Shown here: positions 8,215 through 17,492 of the stretch, in pieces
How positions within the stretch are numbered: position 1 is the stretch's first letter
Layout of the letters: every line of letters starts with the position of its first letter
From: Dolichospermum compactum NIES-806
GTDB lineage: Bacteria > Cyanobacteriota > Cyanobacteriia > Cyanobacteriales > Nostocaceae
Assembly (NCBI RefSeq): GCF_002368115.1
Contig: NZ_AP018316.1
Coordinates: 4,212,666-4,276,665 of the forward strand
Length of the DNA stretch: 64,000 nt
Direction of reading: 5' to 3'
Notes under the pieces: model-generated
The model's input: only the letters and a program-made list of their open reading frames with translations
The model's database searches: none
Told to the model about the DNA's origin: nothing
Translations under genes and position numbers: made by a program

Positions 8215-9564
8215 CTATTTTGGATCAAGAAACCGGGTAGCAAAGTTTTCTGACCTTGTGGGTGATAATACCCGTGCTTTCAGAATTGCTGCCATCAGAA
8301 ATGCATAAGATAAAACACCGACTACTACCAAAAACAAAGCATTAATAGCGCCCGTTGCATTCCATAAAGCGTGGAGTGCAGAAGCGCTCAAATAACCCAC
8401 CGTGAGGATTTGCTTGCCTTTGAGGGGTTTTAACACAGCCAAACCAACAAAATAGCCTAAATAGCCACTGTAAGCCATGTGTCCAGCCACAGAACCTAAA
8501 ATGCGGGGAATGAGTAGCTGTAAACCGACTAATTGACCAGAATTTTGGGAAATTAAGGGTACATATTGACCAAGAGTTTCTAGTAAAGTAAAACCCACAG
8601 CGGAAGCTGTACCCAAGAGAATACCATCCAGCGGTTCCCAAACCCCAATCCGTTCTCGCCAGGGTGATCGGAGGGACTTGCCAATCCAATATGCTCCTAA
8701 TACTGGTAGTATTTTCAGGAGTTCCTCCATTAACCCTGCACCAAAAAACATCCGCACTAATAATTCGGTGAAGGTAATCCCATCTGGAGATGTCGCATCC
8801 AAAGTCCCAGGTAAGATATCGCGGAAAACTGTGATAAATAAATCTAAAAGAGGACTCAGTAAAATTAATATTGTACTCAGTGCGGCAGCCATGAGTACCC
8901 ACCAAGGCTTAGATTTACCACACAATTGATAAACAAAATAGTAAGCAGCAAAAGCGATGTAAGATCCCACAATTACTTGATTGGCTTGGGGATGACCTAC
9001 AGTAGCAAACATTAATACCACGAAAACTACTGTTAAGATTCCTGGGATCAGGTAGGCCTTGCGAGTGAGATCCTTACCAGTAGAGATAATGGGAAATAAT
9101 TGTGTGAAGCTTACAGAATCTTGCTTTGATGACAGATGTTGATAATTAACAGATGATAATACTGTCGCTTTACTGACATTGATCATTGTTTTTTGAGCAA
9201 CAACTTCGTACTCAAAAATAAATTGTGGTCCATCAGTACCCAGGGAAATGCGATCGCCTAAATGTAATTCTTGACATCCTTTCAAGCGTTCTCCATTTAA
9301 AAAAGTGCCATTGGCACTATTTAAATCACAAATTACCCAGCTATAACCGTTATCAGTCGCTAAAGAAAGGGGACGAAGTACCGCATGACGACGAGATACC
9401 ATCCGGTATATTACGGCATCCAAGACAATTTGGCAGATGGGGTCACGTCCAATTACCATTTCTTTACCAGGAAGCAACAAGTAGCGAGATGCTGACTCGG
9501 AAACTTCGACCTTACTGGACACCAACCGCAGAAATGCATTCTGTCTTGCGTTTTTGCCTGTCAT
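8215..9564 (-). CDS. FHA-domain PrsW-family intramembrane metalloprotease
   Basis: 449 residues. The N-terminal FHA domain (about 30-110) has MVIGRDPICQIVL, SRRHAVLRP and SANGTFLNGERL. The C-terminal half holds about eight hydrophobic segments with PrsW motifs: LMEELLK (the EExxK glutamates), GHMAYSGYLGYF and ALHALWNATG (metal-ligand histidines). PrsW enzymes cleave within membranes, for example in anti-sigma factor release. An FHA sensor fused to a site-1-type protease suggests proteolysis triggered by a phospho-threonine partner. It is convergent with the 209-residue protein and about 1 kb from the CHAT/FHA gene, so two FHA-gated proteases and a PP2C lie within 6.5 kb. The start ATG is at 9564. 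Confidence 0.9.
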   Translation of the reverse strand: MTGKNARQNAFLRLVSSKVEVSESASRYLLLPGKEMVIGRDPICQIVLDAVIYRMVSRRHAVLRPLSLATDNGYSWVICDLNSANGTFLNGERLKGCQELHLGDRISLGTDGPQFIFEYEVVAQKTMINVSKATVLSSVNYQHLSSKQDSVSFTQLFPIISTGKDLTRKAYLIPGILTVVFVVLMFATVGHPQANQVIVGSYIAFAAYYFVYQLCGKSKPWWVLMAAALSTILILLSPLLDLFITVFRDILPGTLDATSPDGITFTELLVRMFFGAGLMEELLKILPVLGAYWIGKSLRSPWRERIGVWEPLDGILLGTASAVGFTLLETLGQYVPLISQNSGQLVGLQLLIPRILGSVAGHMAYSGYLGYFVGLAVLKPLKGKQILTVGYLSASALHALWNATGAINALFLVVVGVLSYAFLMAAILKARVLSPTRSENFATRFLDPK

Positions 9565-9801
9565 CGAGTTAGTGAGTGTGTCTAAACAAATTCTCAGGCT
9601 TACGCCATTCGCTTAAAATTTTATAGTAGTAGACCTAATTTTAGCCATATTCACGGCTGCACCACCCTCAAATATACCATAGCTTCACTAGCTGTCACCC
9701 TCATTCAAAATACAAAATTGCAGAAAATTCTCCATACCATTAAGTTAGAGACAGTAAGAGAACTCCACAAAAAAGATGAACTGCTTGCAGCAGAGCCAGT
9801 T

Positions 9802-9826
9802 CCCTCCGGGACGCTCCGCGAACGCT
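9802..9826. repeat. REP-like palindromic repeat
   Basis: The text ccctccgggacgctccgcg followed by aacgct is a compact GC-rich palindrome of a type scattered through Nostoc and Anabaena genomes. It sits exactly where homology to the CheA-like remnant ends, which points to insertion or deletion at this site. Confidence 0.65.
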
Positions 9827-9828
9827 AT

Positions 9829-9936
9829 CCAAATTTCTGGGGATTCAATCCCATGATCAAAAGAGTTGCGTGCCAGTTGTAAAAGGGGATCATAGAGTTT
9901 TTCGGCGATCGCTTTATCAACTAGCACATCTGTACC
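9829..9936 (-). pseudogene. Remnant of a CheA-like hybrid histidine kinase
   Basis: About 35 codons read VLVDKAIAEKLYDPLL and LARNSFDHGIESPE, the N-box region of CheA-type ATPase domains (compare the DPLxHLxRNxxDHGIE pattern). There is no start, no receiver and no remaining kinase domain. The open frame extends to 9960 upstream and 9745 downstream only by chance, running through a REP-like palindrome. It is a small relic of a chemotaxis or phototaxis kinase. The interval 9961-10232 upstream is AT-rich and holds nothing I can support. Confidence 0.7.
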
Positions 9937-10232
9937 AGTAAAGTCAAAAGTCAAAACCAATATTGGGCAAGCTTTTTGGCGATTAAGAATGGTTGATTTA
10001 TTTACGCCGTGCTGTACTAGTAAATATTAAAAGGTCTCACATTGATACCGCGGTATGCAATTAACCATCTGTTTTATTTACTCAATAATCCTATTGTATT
10101 ATAATATTATATACTCATTTTATCTACTGTAATAGTTCAGTAATAACGCTTATTTTAATGTTACAAGAAACAATAAGTAATTATCAATTACCCATTTTTA
10201 ATTTTGTTTTTTGATGTGAGCAGTTTTAGTAA

Positions 10233-11153
10233 TTAAGTATTCTGATTGTAGCTGTTTACAGCTAGTCGGAGATTACTGTGATGGGCTGCTAATAGTTGTT
10301 TACCTGCTTCTTGGTCTAAACCAGTCCAGTGCATTAATAATGCTAATTTAACCCATTTACCGCTATGTTCTAGTAAAAAACCAGCGGCTTCTCGACTTAA
10401 ACCAGTGAGGTCTTGTAAAATCCGTAAAGCGCGATCGCGTAATTTTTGATTAGTGACAGCAACATCAACCATGCGATTCCCATAGACCTTACCTAGTTTC
10501 ACCATTACCCCCGTCGAGAGAGTATTCAAGACTAATTTTGTGACTGTTCCTGCTTTCAAGCGAGTAGAACCAGCTAAAACTTCTGGCCCTGTCAACAACC
10601 GAATATCAATATCAGCTTCAATGCTAACTTGTTCGGCGGGAACACAGGCGATAAAAATAGTCTTAGCTCCCCGTTGACGCGCTGCATTAATGGCACCGTG
10701 AACAAAAGGAGTTGTTCCTCCAGCAGTAATACCGACGACTACATCCAATTGGGTAATTTGTCGTTGAGCGATCGCACTTTCCCCATCTTCAGACCGATCT
10801 TCCAAATCCTCAGAACTGCGGACTAATGCTCCCGCACCACCAGCAATAATCCCTTGTACCAATTCTGGGGAAGTGCAGAAAGTCGGTGGACACTCAGCAG
10901 CATCCAATACTCCTAATCTCCCACTCGTCCCTGCACCTACATAAAATAAACGTCCGCCTTGACGTAGCCTTTCTGCTGTGCAATCAATAGCTGCTGCTAA
11001 CTGCACCTTCGCCGCTGCTACTGCTGCTACTGCTTTTTGGTCTTCGCTATTAAATAACTCCACTAATTCCAAGGAGTTAAGCTGGTCTAAATTGAGACTA
11101 TTGGGATTAACTTGTTCGGTGAGTAAATGCCCGCGTTCCTGAAAATTTGTCAT
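10233..11153 (-). CDS. murQ: N-acetylmuramic acid 6-phosphate etherase
   Basis: 306 residues, the usual MurQ length. The enzyme splits the D-lactyl ether of MurNAc-6-phosphate to give GlcNAc-6-phosphate in peptidoglycan recycling. The SIS domain carries the sugar-phosphate loop GRLFYVGAGTSGRLGVLDAAECPPTF and the second site GITAGGTTPFVHGA. The C-terminus has the helical tail SREAAGFLLEHSGKWVKLALLM. The neighbour on the same strand is a DUF3110 gene 87 bp upstream; a heptamer array lies between them. Start ATG at 11153 gives MTNFQERGHLLTEQ, typical of the family. Confidence 0.96.
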   Translation of the reverse strand: MTNFQERGHLLTEQVNPNSLNLDQLNSLELVELFNSEDQKAVAAVAAAKVQLAAAIDCTAERLRQGGRLFYVGAGTSGRLGVLDAAECPPTFCTSPELVQGIIAGGAGALVRSSEDLEDRSEDGESAIAQRQITQLDVVVGITAGGTTPFVHGAINAARQRGAKTIFIACVPAEQVSIEADIDIRLLTGPEVLAGSTRLKAGTVTKLVLNTLSTGVMVKLGKVYGNRMVDVAVTNQKLRDRALRILQDLTGLSREAAGFLLEHSGKWVKLALLMHWTGLDQEAGKQLLAAHHSNLRLAVNSYNQNT

Positions 11154-11163
11154 ATATTTTGTG

Positions 11164-11205
11164 TCAGTTGTCAGTTGTTAGTTGTCAGTTGTCAGTCGTC
11201 AGTTT
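11164..11205. repeat. Heptamer tandem array (TCAGTTG x 6)
   Basis: Six 7-bp units, tcagttg with single-base variants, lie between the DUF3110 stop codon and the murQ start codon, just upstream of murQ. They occupy most of the murQ 5' leader. Confidence 0.9.
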
Positions 11206-11240
11206 TTATTTACCCATAATGACCAATGACTAATAACTAA

Positions 11241-11660
11241 TTATAATAAACCTTCCAGTTTGCGTCGAATACTGTCTAAATCAGAATTAGCAATTTCTGG
11301 CGCAGGTGGACTGTAAGACAAAAAGTCTTCATCAGTATCCTCTATTTCTGGTTCAGGTTGCCAATCAGTTTGTTTGACATTCGTTTCTGGTGGCAATACT
11401 AATTCGTTATTTTCCGCCACAATTTCCCAGAGATAGCCAGTGCTTTCGCAAAATTCCTTAACATCATCAGCATTCATCATTTCCACTGTCGGGACAGCAA
11501 AATCCTGTGCTTCTAACATTAAAGCAAAGCGGGTGGCATCATCCTCTGACTCAAACATGAGGATTTTATTCCCTTCTATCCCTTGAGCATTGCTAATCCG
11601 AATGCTGTGAATCCCCTCATTATCAGTGCCAGCATTGAACATTAGTACAAAAACACGCAT
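11241..11660 (-). CDS. DUF3110 domain protein
   Basis: 139 residues. The N-terminal 85 residues match the DUF3110 pattern found in cyanobacteria and plastids: RVFVLMFNAGTDNEGIHSI, NKILMFESEDDATRFALMLEAQDF and a C-terminal FCESTGYLWEIV. The remaining 50 residues are acidic and low in complexity and are probably disordered. Function is unknown. It lies upstream of murQ on the same strand and could be co-transcribed with it. Confidence 0.85.
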   Translation of the reverse strand: MRVFVLMFNAGTDNEGIHSIRISNAQGIEGNKILMFESEDDATRFALMLEAQDFAVPTVEMMNADDVKEFCESTGYLWEIVAENNELVLPPETNVKQTDWQPEPEIEDTDEDFLSYSPPAPEIANSDLDSIRRKLEGLL

Positions 11661-11961
11661 TGTCTATCCTTTGATTCAGTTCTCTAATTTATCTTAAAGT
11701 TCAATACTATATATTCATAGAGATATCCAATAATTTTTGTGAGATTATTGAAAGTTAGGCATAGACCAAAAGGCATAATTTGCAAATTCTACCAAAACCA
11801 AAGTTTTTATTTTCGCACTTATCCCGTTATACTCTAAGAGTTAGACCTAAAATTATGTCAATATTCATTTATGTTTCTAGTGCTGTGGATAACCTTGAGG
11901 CTTATCCGGTTTCAGTAATTAGTGTTTTGCTAGATATCTGGTAATCAAAGCGTGCAAACCT
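11661..11961. other. Intergenic, divergent promoters
   Basis: AT-rich interval between the divergent DUF3110 and tamB genes. No repeat, RNA or small ORF that I can support; it should hold the promoters of both genes. Confidence 0.5.
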
Positions 11962-14900
11962 ATGTCTAACTCTCCTAGTCAAAATTCTCGCCCCGTTAAT
12001 TCTGGGATTAATCGTCTATGGTGGACGATAATTGGTCGTGCTGGCTTAGGTATAGGTGCTTTGTTATTATTAGGAATTACTGGTGGTGTTTGGAGATTAA
12101 AGGGTTTTGTTGATCATGATTTAGTACCATTAGCAACCCAAGGTCTTACTAATACTCTCAATCGTCCAGTGAAATTGGGAGCAGTTAAATCCTTTTCCCT
12201 GACTGGTGTTCAGTTTGCCGCTTCGGAGATTCCCGCTACACCAACAGATCCAGATCGGGTAAATGTCAAAGCAGTAGATGTAGAATTTGATATTTGGAAG
12301 TTAGTTATTAACCGCAATCTTCGATTAGATGTAACTTTAATTAATCCAGATGTTTATGTTGAGCAGGATAGGCAGGGAAGCTGGTTAACGACTACTATCG
12401 CTCCACCTGCTGAGGCAGGACTGATTAAAACCGATTTAGATAAATTGCGGTTTCGGGATGCAAATTTGGTATTAGTGCCGAAAGTTACTGAAGGGGCAAA
12501 AATTTCTTTACCAGTCCCTGTGGGATTTTCTGGGGTTAATGGCACGGCTCAACTTTTCTTAGATAAAAATCGCCTCATTAAATTAGACTTGGCTGGTAAG
12601 GCTGTCAGTGGGGGTGATATTGCCATTGTTGGCGATTTAATTCCTGAGAAAACTTTAGCGGGAGATTTTCGACTCAAAGCTCAAAATCTTTTAGCCGCAG
12701 ATATTACCCGGATTGTAACTTTACCACTGATTTTACAAACTGGTAAGGTTAATGGTGATTTGCGAATTAAGGTGATACCAAAGCAGAAAACTTTACTTTA
12801 TGGCAATGCGGCTTTAGAAGGGGTGACGGTGCAAATTCCCAATCTACCCCAATTGCTCAATAATAGTCAGGGAAATCTCAGTTTTGATGGATTGTTAATT
12901 AAATTAGATCATATAGTCACAAATTACGGAAAGATTCCGTTAACAGCATCGGGTATTATTGATCAGCAAGCAGGGTTTAATTTAAAAGGACGTGTAAATG
13001 CGGTAAGTTTGGCTAATGCCCAAACAACGCTCAAGGTAAAGTTACCATTTCCGGTGAGTGGCATAGCTCAAGCTGATTTACAGATAGTAGGGAGAACTTC
13101 TCAACCTGTATTGTCTGGGAATGTGAGGACGTTAAAAACTGCCCAAATTGATAAAGTTGATTTTGGGAAAGTTAGTAGTAAATTTGAGCTTATTAGTAGT
13201 CAATCTCTTCTGAAAATTACAGATATTCAAGGTAAAACTACCTATGGAGGTGAGGTTAAGGGTGGGGGGATAATTAAACTTGGTAAAGTATCGGCACTGA
13301 ATTTGCAATTACAAGCCGAAAATGTGCCTGGGGATGCGATCGCTCAAGTATATAATATCAAAACGGGATTCCCCATTGGACTAATGACAGCCAGCGCAGA
13401 ATTGAAGGGTGTGGCTACTAATACCCAAACTGTGGTTAAATGGCAAGCTCCTCAAGCCAAATACCCAGCAACGGGGACAAGTATTATTCATAGCGATCGC
13501 ACAGTTTCCTTTAGTGATATAGTTGCCAAGGTTGGCGGCGGTATAGTTACTGGTAGTGGTACTTATAGTTATGATAGCAAGCGTTGGCAAGCTTTAACTC
13601 AAGCTAGTAAAATCCAATTAACATCTTTTGTTGACCAAAAACAGCAGGAAAATATTGCTTTGGCTGGGGCAGAATTTAACGGTAGGTTGCGTTTATCAGG
13701 AAATTCCTCGCCATTTCAAATAGAAACAATTATTCCTGAAAATGCCAATGTCAACATTGCAGGTGGCACAGTCAATATTTCCCAAATCCAATTAAATAAC
13801 CAAAATTTTACCGCTTTGTTGCAAGGAAAAGACTTACGGTTAGCAACAATTGTTAAACAAGCTAACCCAATTTTAAATAATCCCCTATCAGGTAATTTTA
13901 TGATTACAAGTAACAGGGAAAATTTCAGTCTAAAAACCTTTTCTGGAATCGGTGAAGCCTTTCTATCTATAGGTGGAAGGACAATTAAAGCTGCTAATAT
14001 TAAAGTAGCAGAAGGTCGCTATCAGGCGAAAATTCAAGCTGATAATATACATTTAACAAAACTCGTAGGGGCGCAGGGAATGCGCCCAGAAATTCAGGGA
14101 ATGATCACTGGTCAATTGCAAGTAGCGGGTTCGGTGGAATCATTCCAACCAGAAACTATTCAAGGAGAAGGGAAAGGCTATCTAAAATTACCTAATGGTA
14201 TAGTTACAGCTTCTGAGATTCAACTGAATAATGGTAATTATCAAGCATTATTAGCTACTTCAGGTTTGCAATTAAAGCCTTTTAATCGGCAGTTAAAAGG
14301 ACAGTTGGCAGGAAAGTTGCAAGTATCGGGAACTTTAGCTGCTCCCACATTAGCAGATGTGGCTGCTGTTGGTCAGGTGCGGTTGAGTCAAGGTTTAGCA
14401 AGTATTAATGCACCTATTCAAGCTGATATTGGCTGGAATGGAGAAAAGCTAACTATTGATGGTTATAATAGTGCCAATTTTCAAGCTAATAGTTCAACGG
14501 CGCTCGCTATAAAGGGTTATTTATTAGCTAATGCGAAAAAATCGGGTATTCCAGAAATTACTGATGTTAATTTGAATATCCAGGCAAAAAATTATAGTCT
14601 GGAAGGCCTGCCAGTACAACTACCTGATATTGTTGATATTGCTGGCAGATTGGATTTTAGCGGACGGGTGACGGGAAAACCCACTGCTCCAAATATTACA
14701 GCTAAGGTAGGGTTACGCAATTTAAAAGTTCAGGAATTTGCTTTTGAGCCATTCTTGACTGGTAACTTAAATTCTTTGTCAGGACAGGGGTTGAGTTTAT
14801 ATGTTGCTGGTGCAAAGGAACGTATTGCAGTTAATTTAGATGGTAATAATCGCCCCAAATCCTTTTTAGTTCAGTGGCAAAAAGCATTGTTATCAGGTGC

Positions 14901-17430
14901 AGCAATAGGATCTAATTGGAATGTAAATGTGACTAATTTCCCTTTAAAAGCTTTAAATATAGCTTTACCAGCAAATACTCCTTTAAGTCCAGGAGGGGTG
15001 AGAGGATTATTAACAGGGAATTTGCAAATTAATTCGCAGACATGGGCTACAGCGGGAAATATAGCCATTGACAAACCGGAACTGGGGAGAATTAAAGGCG
15101 ATCGCTTTACAACCCAACTACGCTACAATAACAACACATTCATCCTCAGTGATAGCGAACTTCGCAAAGGTGAAAGTAGATATACTTTTGCTGCCAATAT
15201 CAAACCCTGGACAAAAAAACCGCAAGTGCGAGCAAATATCAAGATTGACAAAGGCAATATTCAAGACATTCTCACCACAGCACAAATCTTTGATATTCAA
15301 GACTTCCAGCGGGGTTTAAACCCACCTATATACGGCAAGTCTGCGGATTTAACCACTTACTCTCAAGGCTTACCATTAGAGTCTCTATTTAACCAAATAC
15401 AACGATTATCAGAAATTGATGCCCTGCTAACTAGTCAAAAACAAAAACGATTAGATACTCAACCTATCCCAGAATTAAGAGACTTAAAGGGGATTTTGAA
15501 TGGTAACATCTTCATTAATACTGCTACAACGGACGAACCAAGAATAAAATTTAACCTCCAAGGACAAAATTTTACCTGGGGGAACCCAACAGAACCAAGT
15601 CGCTTTTATCGTGCCGAAAAAATCATAGCTGAAGGTGGTTTTACAGAAGGAACTTTACGGTTACAACCTTTAAGAATTCAATCAGAAAACAAGTTAATTG
15701 CCTTTACAGGTTACGTTAGTGGTAAAACCCAATCAGGTAAATTAACAGTTGAAAACTTTCCCATTCAGCGATTTAATAATTTAGTGAAACTGCCGCTGGG
15801 AATTACAGGTAAGCTAAAACTTAACGCAGCCATAGCAGGTAGTGTTACCAATCCTCAAGCTACAGGAGAATTAAACATTACAGAAGGAACAATTGATAAA
15901 AAACCAGTGGAATCAGCTAATGCTAGTTTCAGTTATGCTAATGGACGTTTAAACTTTGGTAGTCAGGTACTAGGAGTGGGGTCCGAACCTGCAAATATTG
16001 ATGGTAGTATTCCCTATACTTTACCCTTTGCTTCTGAAAAATCGGACAGTGACAACGTTACCTTAAATGTCAATATCAAAAATGAAGGGTTGACACTTTT
16101 AAATCTCTTTACTAATGAGATAGCTTTTGAAAAGGGACAAGGAGAATTAGATTTAAAAGTTAGAGGAACTAGAAAACAACCTTTCGTGAAAGGAACTGCT
16201 TCTCTTGATAATGCTACATTTAGCGCCCAAGCCCTACCAGGAAAGTTAACTAATGTGAATGGTAAAGCAATTTTTGATTTAACTCGTGTATTTATCAAAA
16301 GTCTTGAAGGTAAATTTAGCAATGGTAAAGTGGAAGCTGTGGGAGAATTGCCAATTGCTAATAGTAAAAATTTGCAAATAGATATTCCCTTGATGGTTAA
16401 TTTAAGACAATTATCTTTAAATCTCAAAGATTTATATCAAGGAGGTGCTAATGGTGATTTAACAATTACTGGTTCTCTTCTTCAACCAATAATTGGCGGT
16501 AATATAGAATTATTCAATGGTCAAGTATTGTTAGCAGAATCTAAAGATGAAAATTCATCATCTGCGAAAATTAATAACCTGAATCAACTAGATACAGAAA
16601 ATAAAATTACTAAATTAAATGATTTAAAATTAAGATTAGGCAAAAATATCCAAATTTCCAAACCACCAGTGTTCAAATTCCAAGCTTCTGGAGATCTAAC
16701 TGTTAATGGTTCTTTAGCTGAACCCATACCAGAAGGAACTATTAAGTTAACTAAAGGGGCAGTAAATTTATTTACTACCCAACTAAATCTAGCAAAAGGT
16801 TATCCACAAACTGCTACTTTTAGTCCTCGTCAACCCCGTGACCCTGATTTGAATATTCGCCTATTTGCGAAGGTTCTAGACATAACTCAAAATAGTGATC
16901 TCAGCCGACAAGGTTCTCTGGGTTTAGCAGGGTTAGAAACGGTGCGAGTAGAAGCTAGTATTAATGGTTTAGCTAGTCAAATTAATGATAATTTGCAGTT
17001 AAAAAGTAATCCTTCTCGTTCAGAAACACAAATTGTCACCTTGCTAGGAGGTGGGTTTGTAGATAATCAAGGACGTGGTGATAGTACCCTGGGTTTAATT
17101 AATATTGCCGGTTCGGCTGTTTTCAGTAATTTCCAAGGTGCATTTAATGAAATTGGTGATGCTTTTGGTTTAAGTGAATTGCGAATATTTCCAACCATTC
17201 TATCTGAAAGACCAGAAGCTGGAAGAAATAACTCATCTTTAGAATTAGCTTTGGAAGCAGGAATTGATATTTCTCCCAAGTTCTCTCTTTCTACTATTAA
17301 GATTCTCACGGCAAATGATCCTTTACAATGGGGGGTTAATTACCGCATAAATAATCAATTTCGTGTCCGTTCTTCTACTAATTTAACTGATGATAGTCGG
17401 GCTGTAATTGAATTTGAAAGAAAGTTTTGA
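11962..17430 (+). CDS. TamB-like translocation and assembly protein (DUF490)
   Basis: 1822 residues. One N-terminal membrane segment (AGLGIGALLLLGITGGVW, about 27-45) is followed by a very long repetitive beta-rich region of the AsmA/TamB type and a C-terminal DUF490/TamB domain (about 1480-1822) ending in an outer-membrane-like ...SSTNLTDDSRAVIEFERKF with terminal Phe. TamB-type proteins span the periplasm and are linked to BamA/TamA-type Omp85 proteins and to lipid transport. No Omp85 gene is adjacent. The size is normal for cyanobacteria. Residues about 702-709 (VGAQGMRP) are encoded by a dispersed 23-bp palindrome inserted in frame. Confidence 0.92.
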   Translation: MSNSPSQNSRPVNSGINRLWWTIIGRAGLGIGALLLLGITGGVWRLKGFVDHDLVPLATQGLTNTLNRPVKLGAVKSFSLTGVQFAASEIPATPTDPDRVNVKAVDVEFDIWKLVINRNLRLDVTLINPDVYVEQDRQGSWLTTTIAPPAEAGLIKTDLDKLRFRDANLVLVPKVTEGAKISLPVPVGFSGVNGTAQLFLDKNRLIKLDLAGKAVSGGDIAIVGDLIPEKTLAGDFRLKAQNLLAADITRIVTLPLILQTGKVNGDLRIKVIPKQKTLLYGNAALEGVTVQIPNLPQLLNNSQGNLSFDGLLIKLDHIVTNYGKIPLTASGIIDQQAGFNLKGRVNAVSLANAQTTLKVKLPFPVSGIAQADLQIVGRTSQPVLSGNVRTLKTAQIDKVDFGKVSSKFELISSQSLLKITDIQGKTTYGGEVKGGGIIKLGKVSALNLQLQAENVPGDAIAQVYNIKTGFPIGLMTASAELKGVATNTQTVVKWQAPQAKYPATGTSIIHSDRTVSFSDIVAKVGGGIVTGSGTYSYDSKRWQALTQASKIQLTSFVDQKQQENIALAGAEFNGRLRLSGNSSPFQIETIIPENANVNIAGGTVNISQIQLNNQNFTALLQGKDLRLATIVKQANPILNNPLSGNFMITSNRENFSLKTFSGIGEAFLSIGGRTIKAANIKVAEGRYQAKIQADNIHLTKLVGAQGMRPEIQGMITGQLQVAGSVESFQPETIQGEGKGYLKLPNGIVTASEIQLNNGNYQALLATSGLQLKPFNRQLKGQLAGKLQVSGTLAAPTLADVAAVGQVRLSQGLASINAPIQADIGWNGEKLTIDGYNSANFQANSSTALAIKGYLLANAKKSGIPEITDVNLNIQAKNYSLEGLPVQLPDIVDIAGRLDFSGRVTGKPTAPNITAKVGLRNLKVQEFAFEPFLTGNLNSLSGQGLSLYVAGAKERIAVNLDGNNRPKSFLVQWQKALLSGAAIGSNWNVNVTNFPLKALNIALPANTPLSPGGVRGLLTGNLQINSQTWATAGNIAIDKPELGRIKGDRFTTQLRYNNNTFILSDSELRKGESRYTFAANIKPWTKKPQVRANIKIDKGNIQDILTTAQIFDIQDFQRGLNPPIYGKSADLTTYSQGLPLESLFNQIQRLSEIDALLTSQKQKRLDTQPIPELRDLKGILNGNIFINTATTDEPRIKFNLQGQNFTWGNPTEPSRFYRAEKIIAEGGFTEGTLRLQPLRIQSENKLIAFTGYVSGKTQSGKLTVENFPIQRFNNLVKLPLGITGKLKLNAAIAGSVTNPQATGELNITEGTIDKKPVESANASFSYANGRLNFGSQVLGVGSEPANIDGSIPYTLPFASEKSDSDNVTLNVNIKNEGLTLLNLFTNEIAFEKGQGELDLKVRGTRKQPFVKGTASLDNATFSAQALPGKLTNVNGKAIFDLTRVFIKSLEGKFSNGKVEAVGELPIANSKNLQIDIPLMVNLRQLSLNLKDLYQGGANGDLTITGSLLQPIIGGNIELFNGQVLLAESKDENSSSAKINNLNQLDTENKITKLNDLKLRLGKNIQISKPPVFKFQASGDLTVNGSLAEPIPEGTIKLTKGAVNLFTTQLNLAKGYPQTATFSPRQPRDPDLNIRLFAKVLDITQNSDLSRQGSLGLAGLETVRVEASINGLASQINDNLQLKSNPSRSETQIVTLLGGGFVDNQGRGDSTLGLINIAGSAVFSNFQGAFNEIGDAFGLSELRIFPTILSERPEAGRNNSSLELALEAGIDISPKFSLSTIKILTANDPLQWGVNYRINNQFRVRSSTNLTDDSRAVIEFERKF
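14065..14087. repeat. Dispersed palindrome inside tamB
   Basis: The 23-bp text starts gtaggggcgcaggg and ends tgcgccc; it matches the intergenic copy at 53282-53304 at all but two positions. Here it is in frame within tamB and adds about eight residues. Confidence 0.8.
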
Positions 17431-17433
17431 AGA

Positions 17434-17461
17434 GTCAGTGGTCAGTGGTCAGTGGTCAGGA
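17434..17461. repeat. Heptamer array after tamB
   Basis: Four units of gtcagtg (the last is gtcagga) begin three bases after the tamB stop codon. Confidence 0.85.
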
Positions 17462-17492
17462 GAAAGAAGAAAATTATGAATTACGAATAAAG

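Noticed and set aside
8342..8905. Minus-strand 187-codon frame
   Set aside because: It lies inside the FHA-PrsW gene in a different frame and has no protein-like features.
16014..16427. Minus-strand 137-codon frame
   Set aside because: Antisense shadow of tamB, without start-site support.
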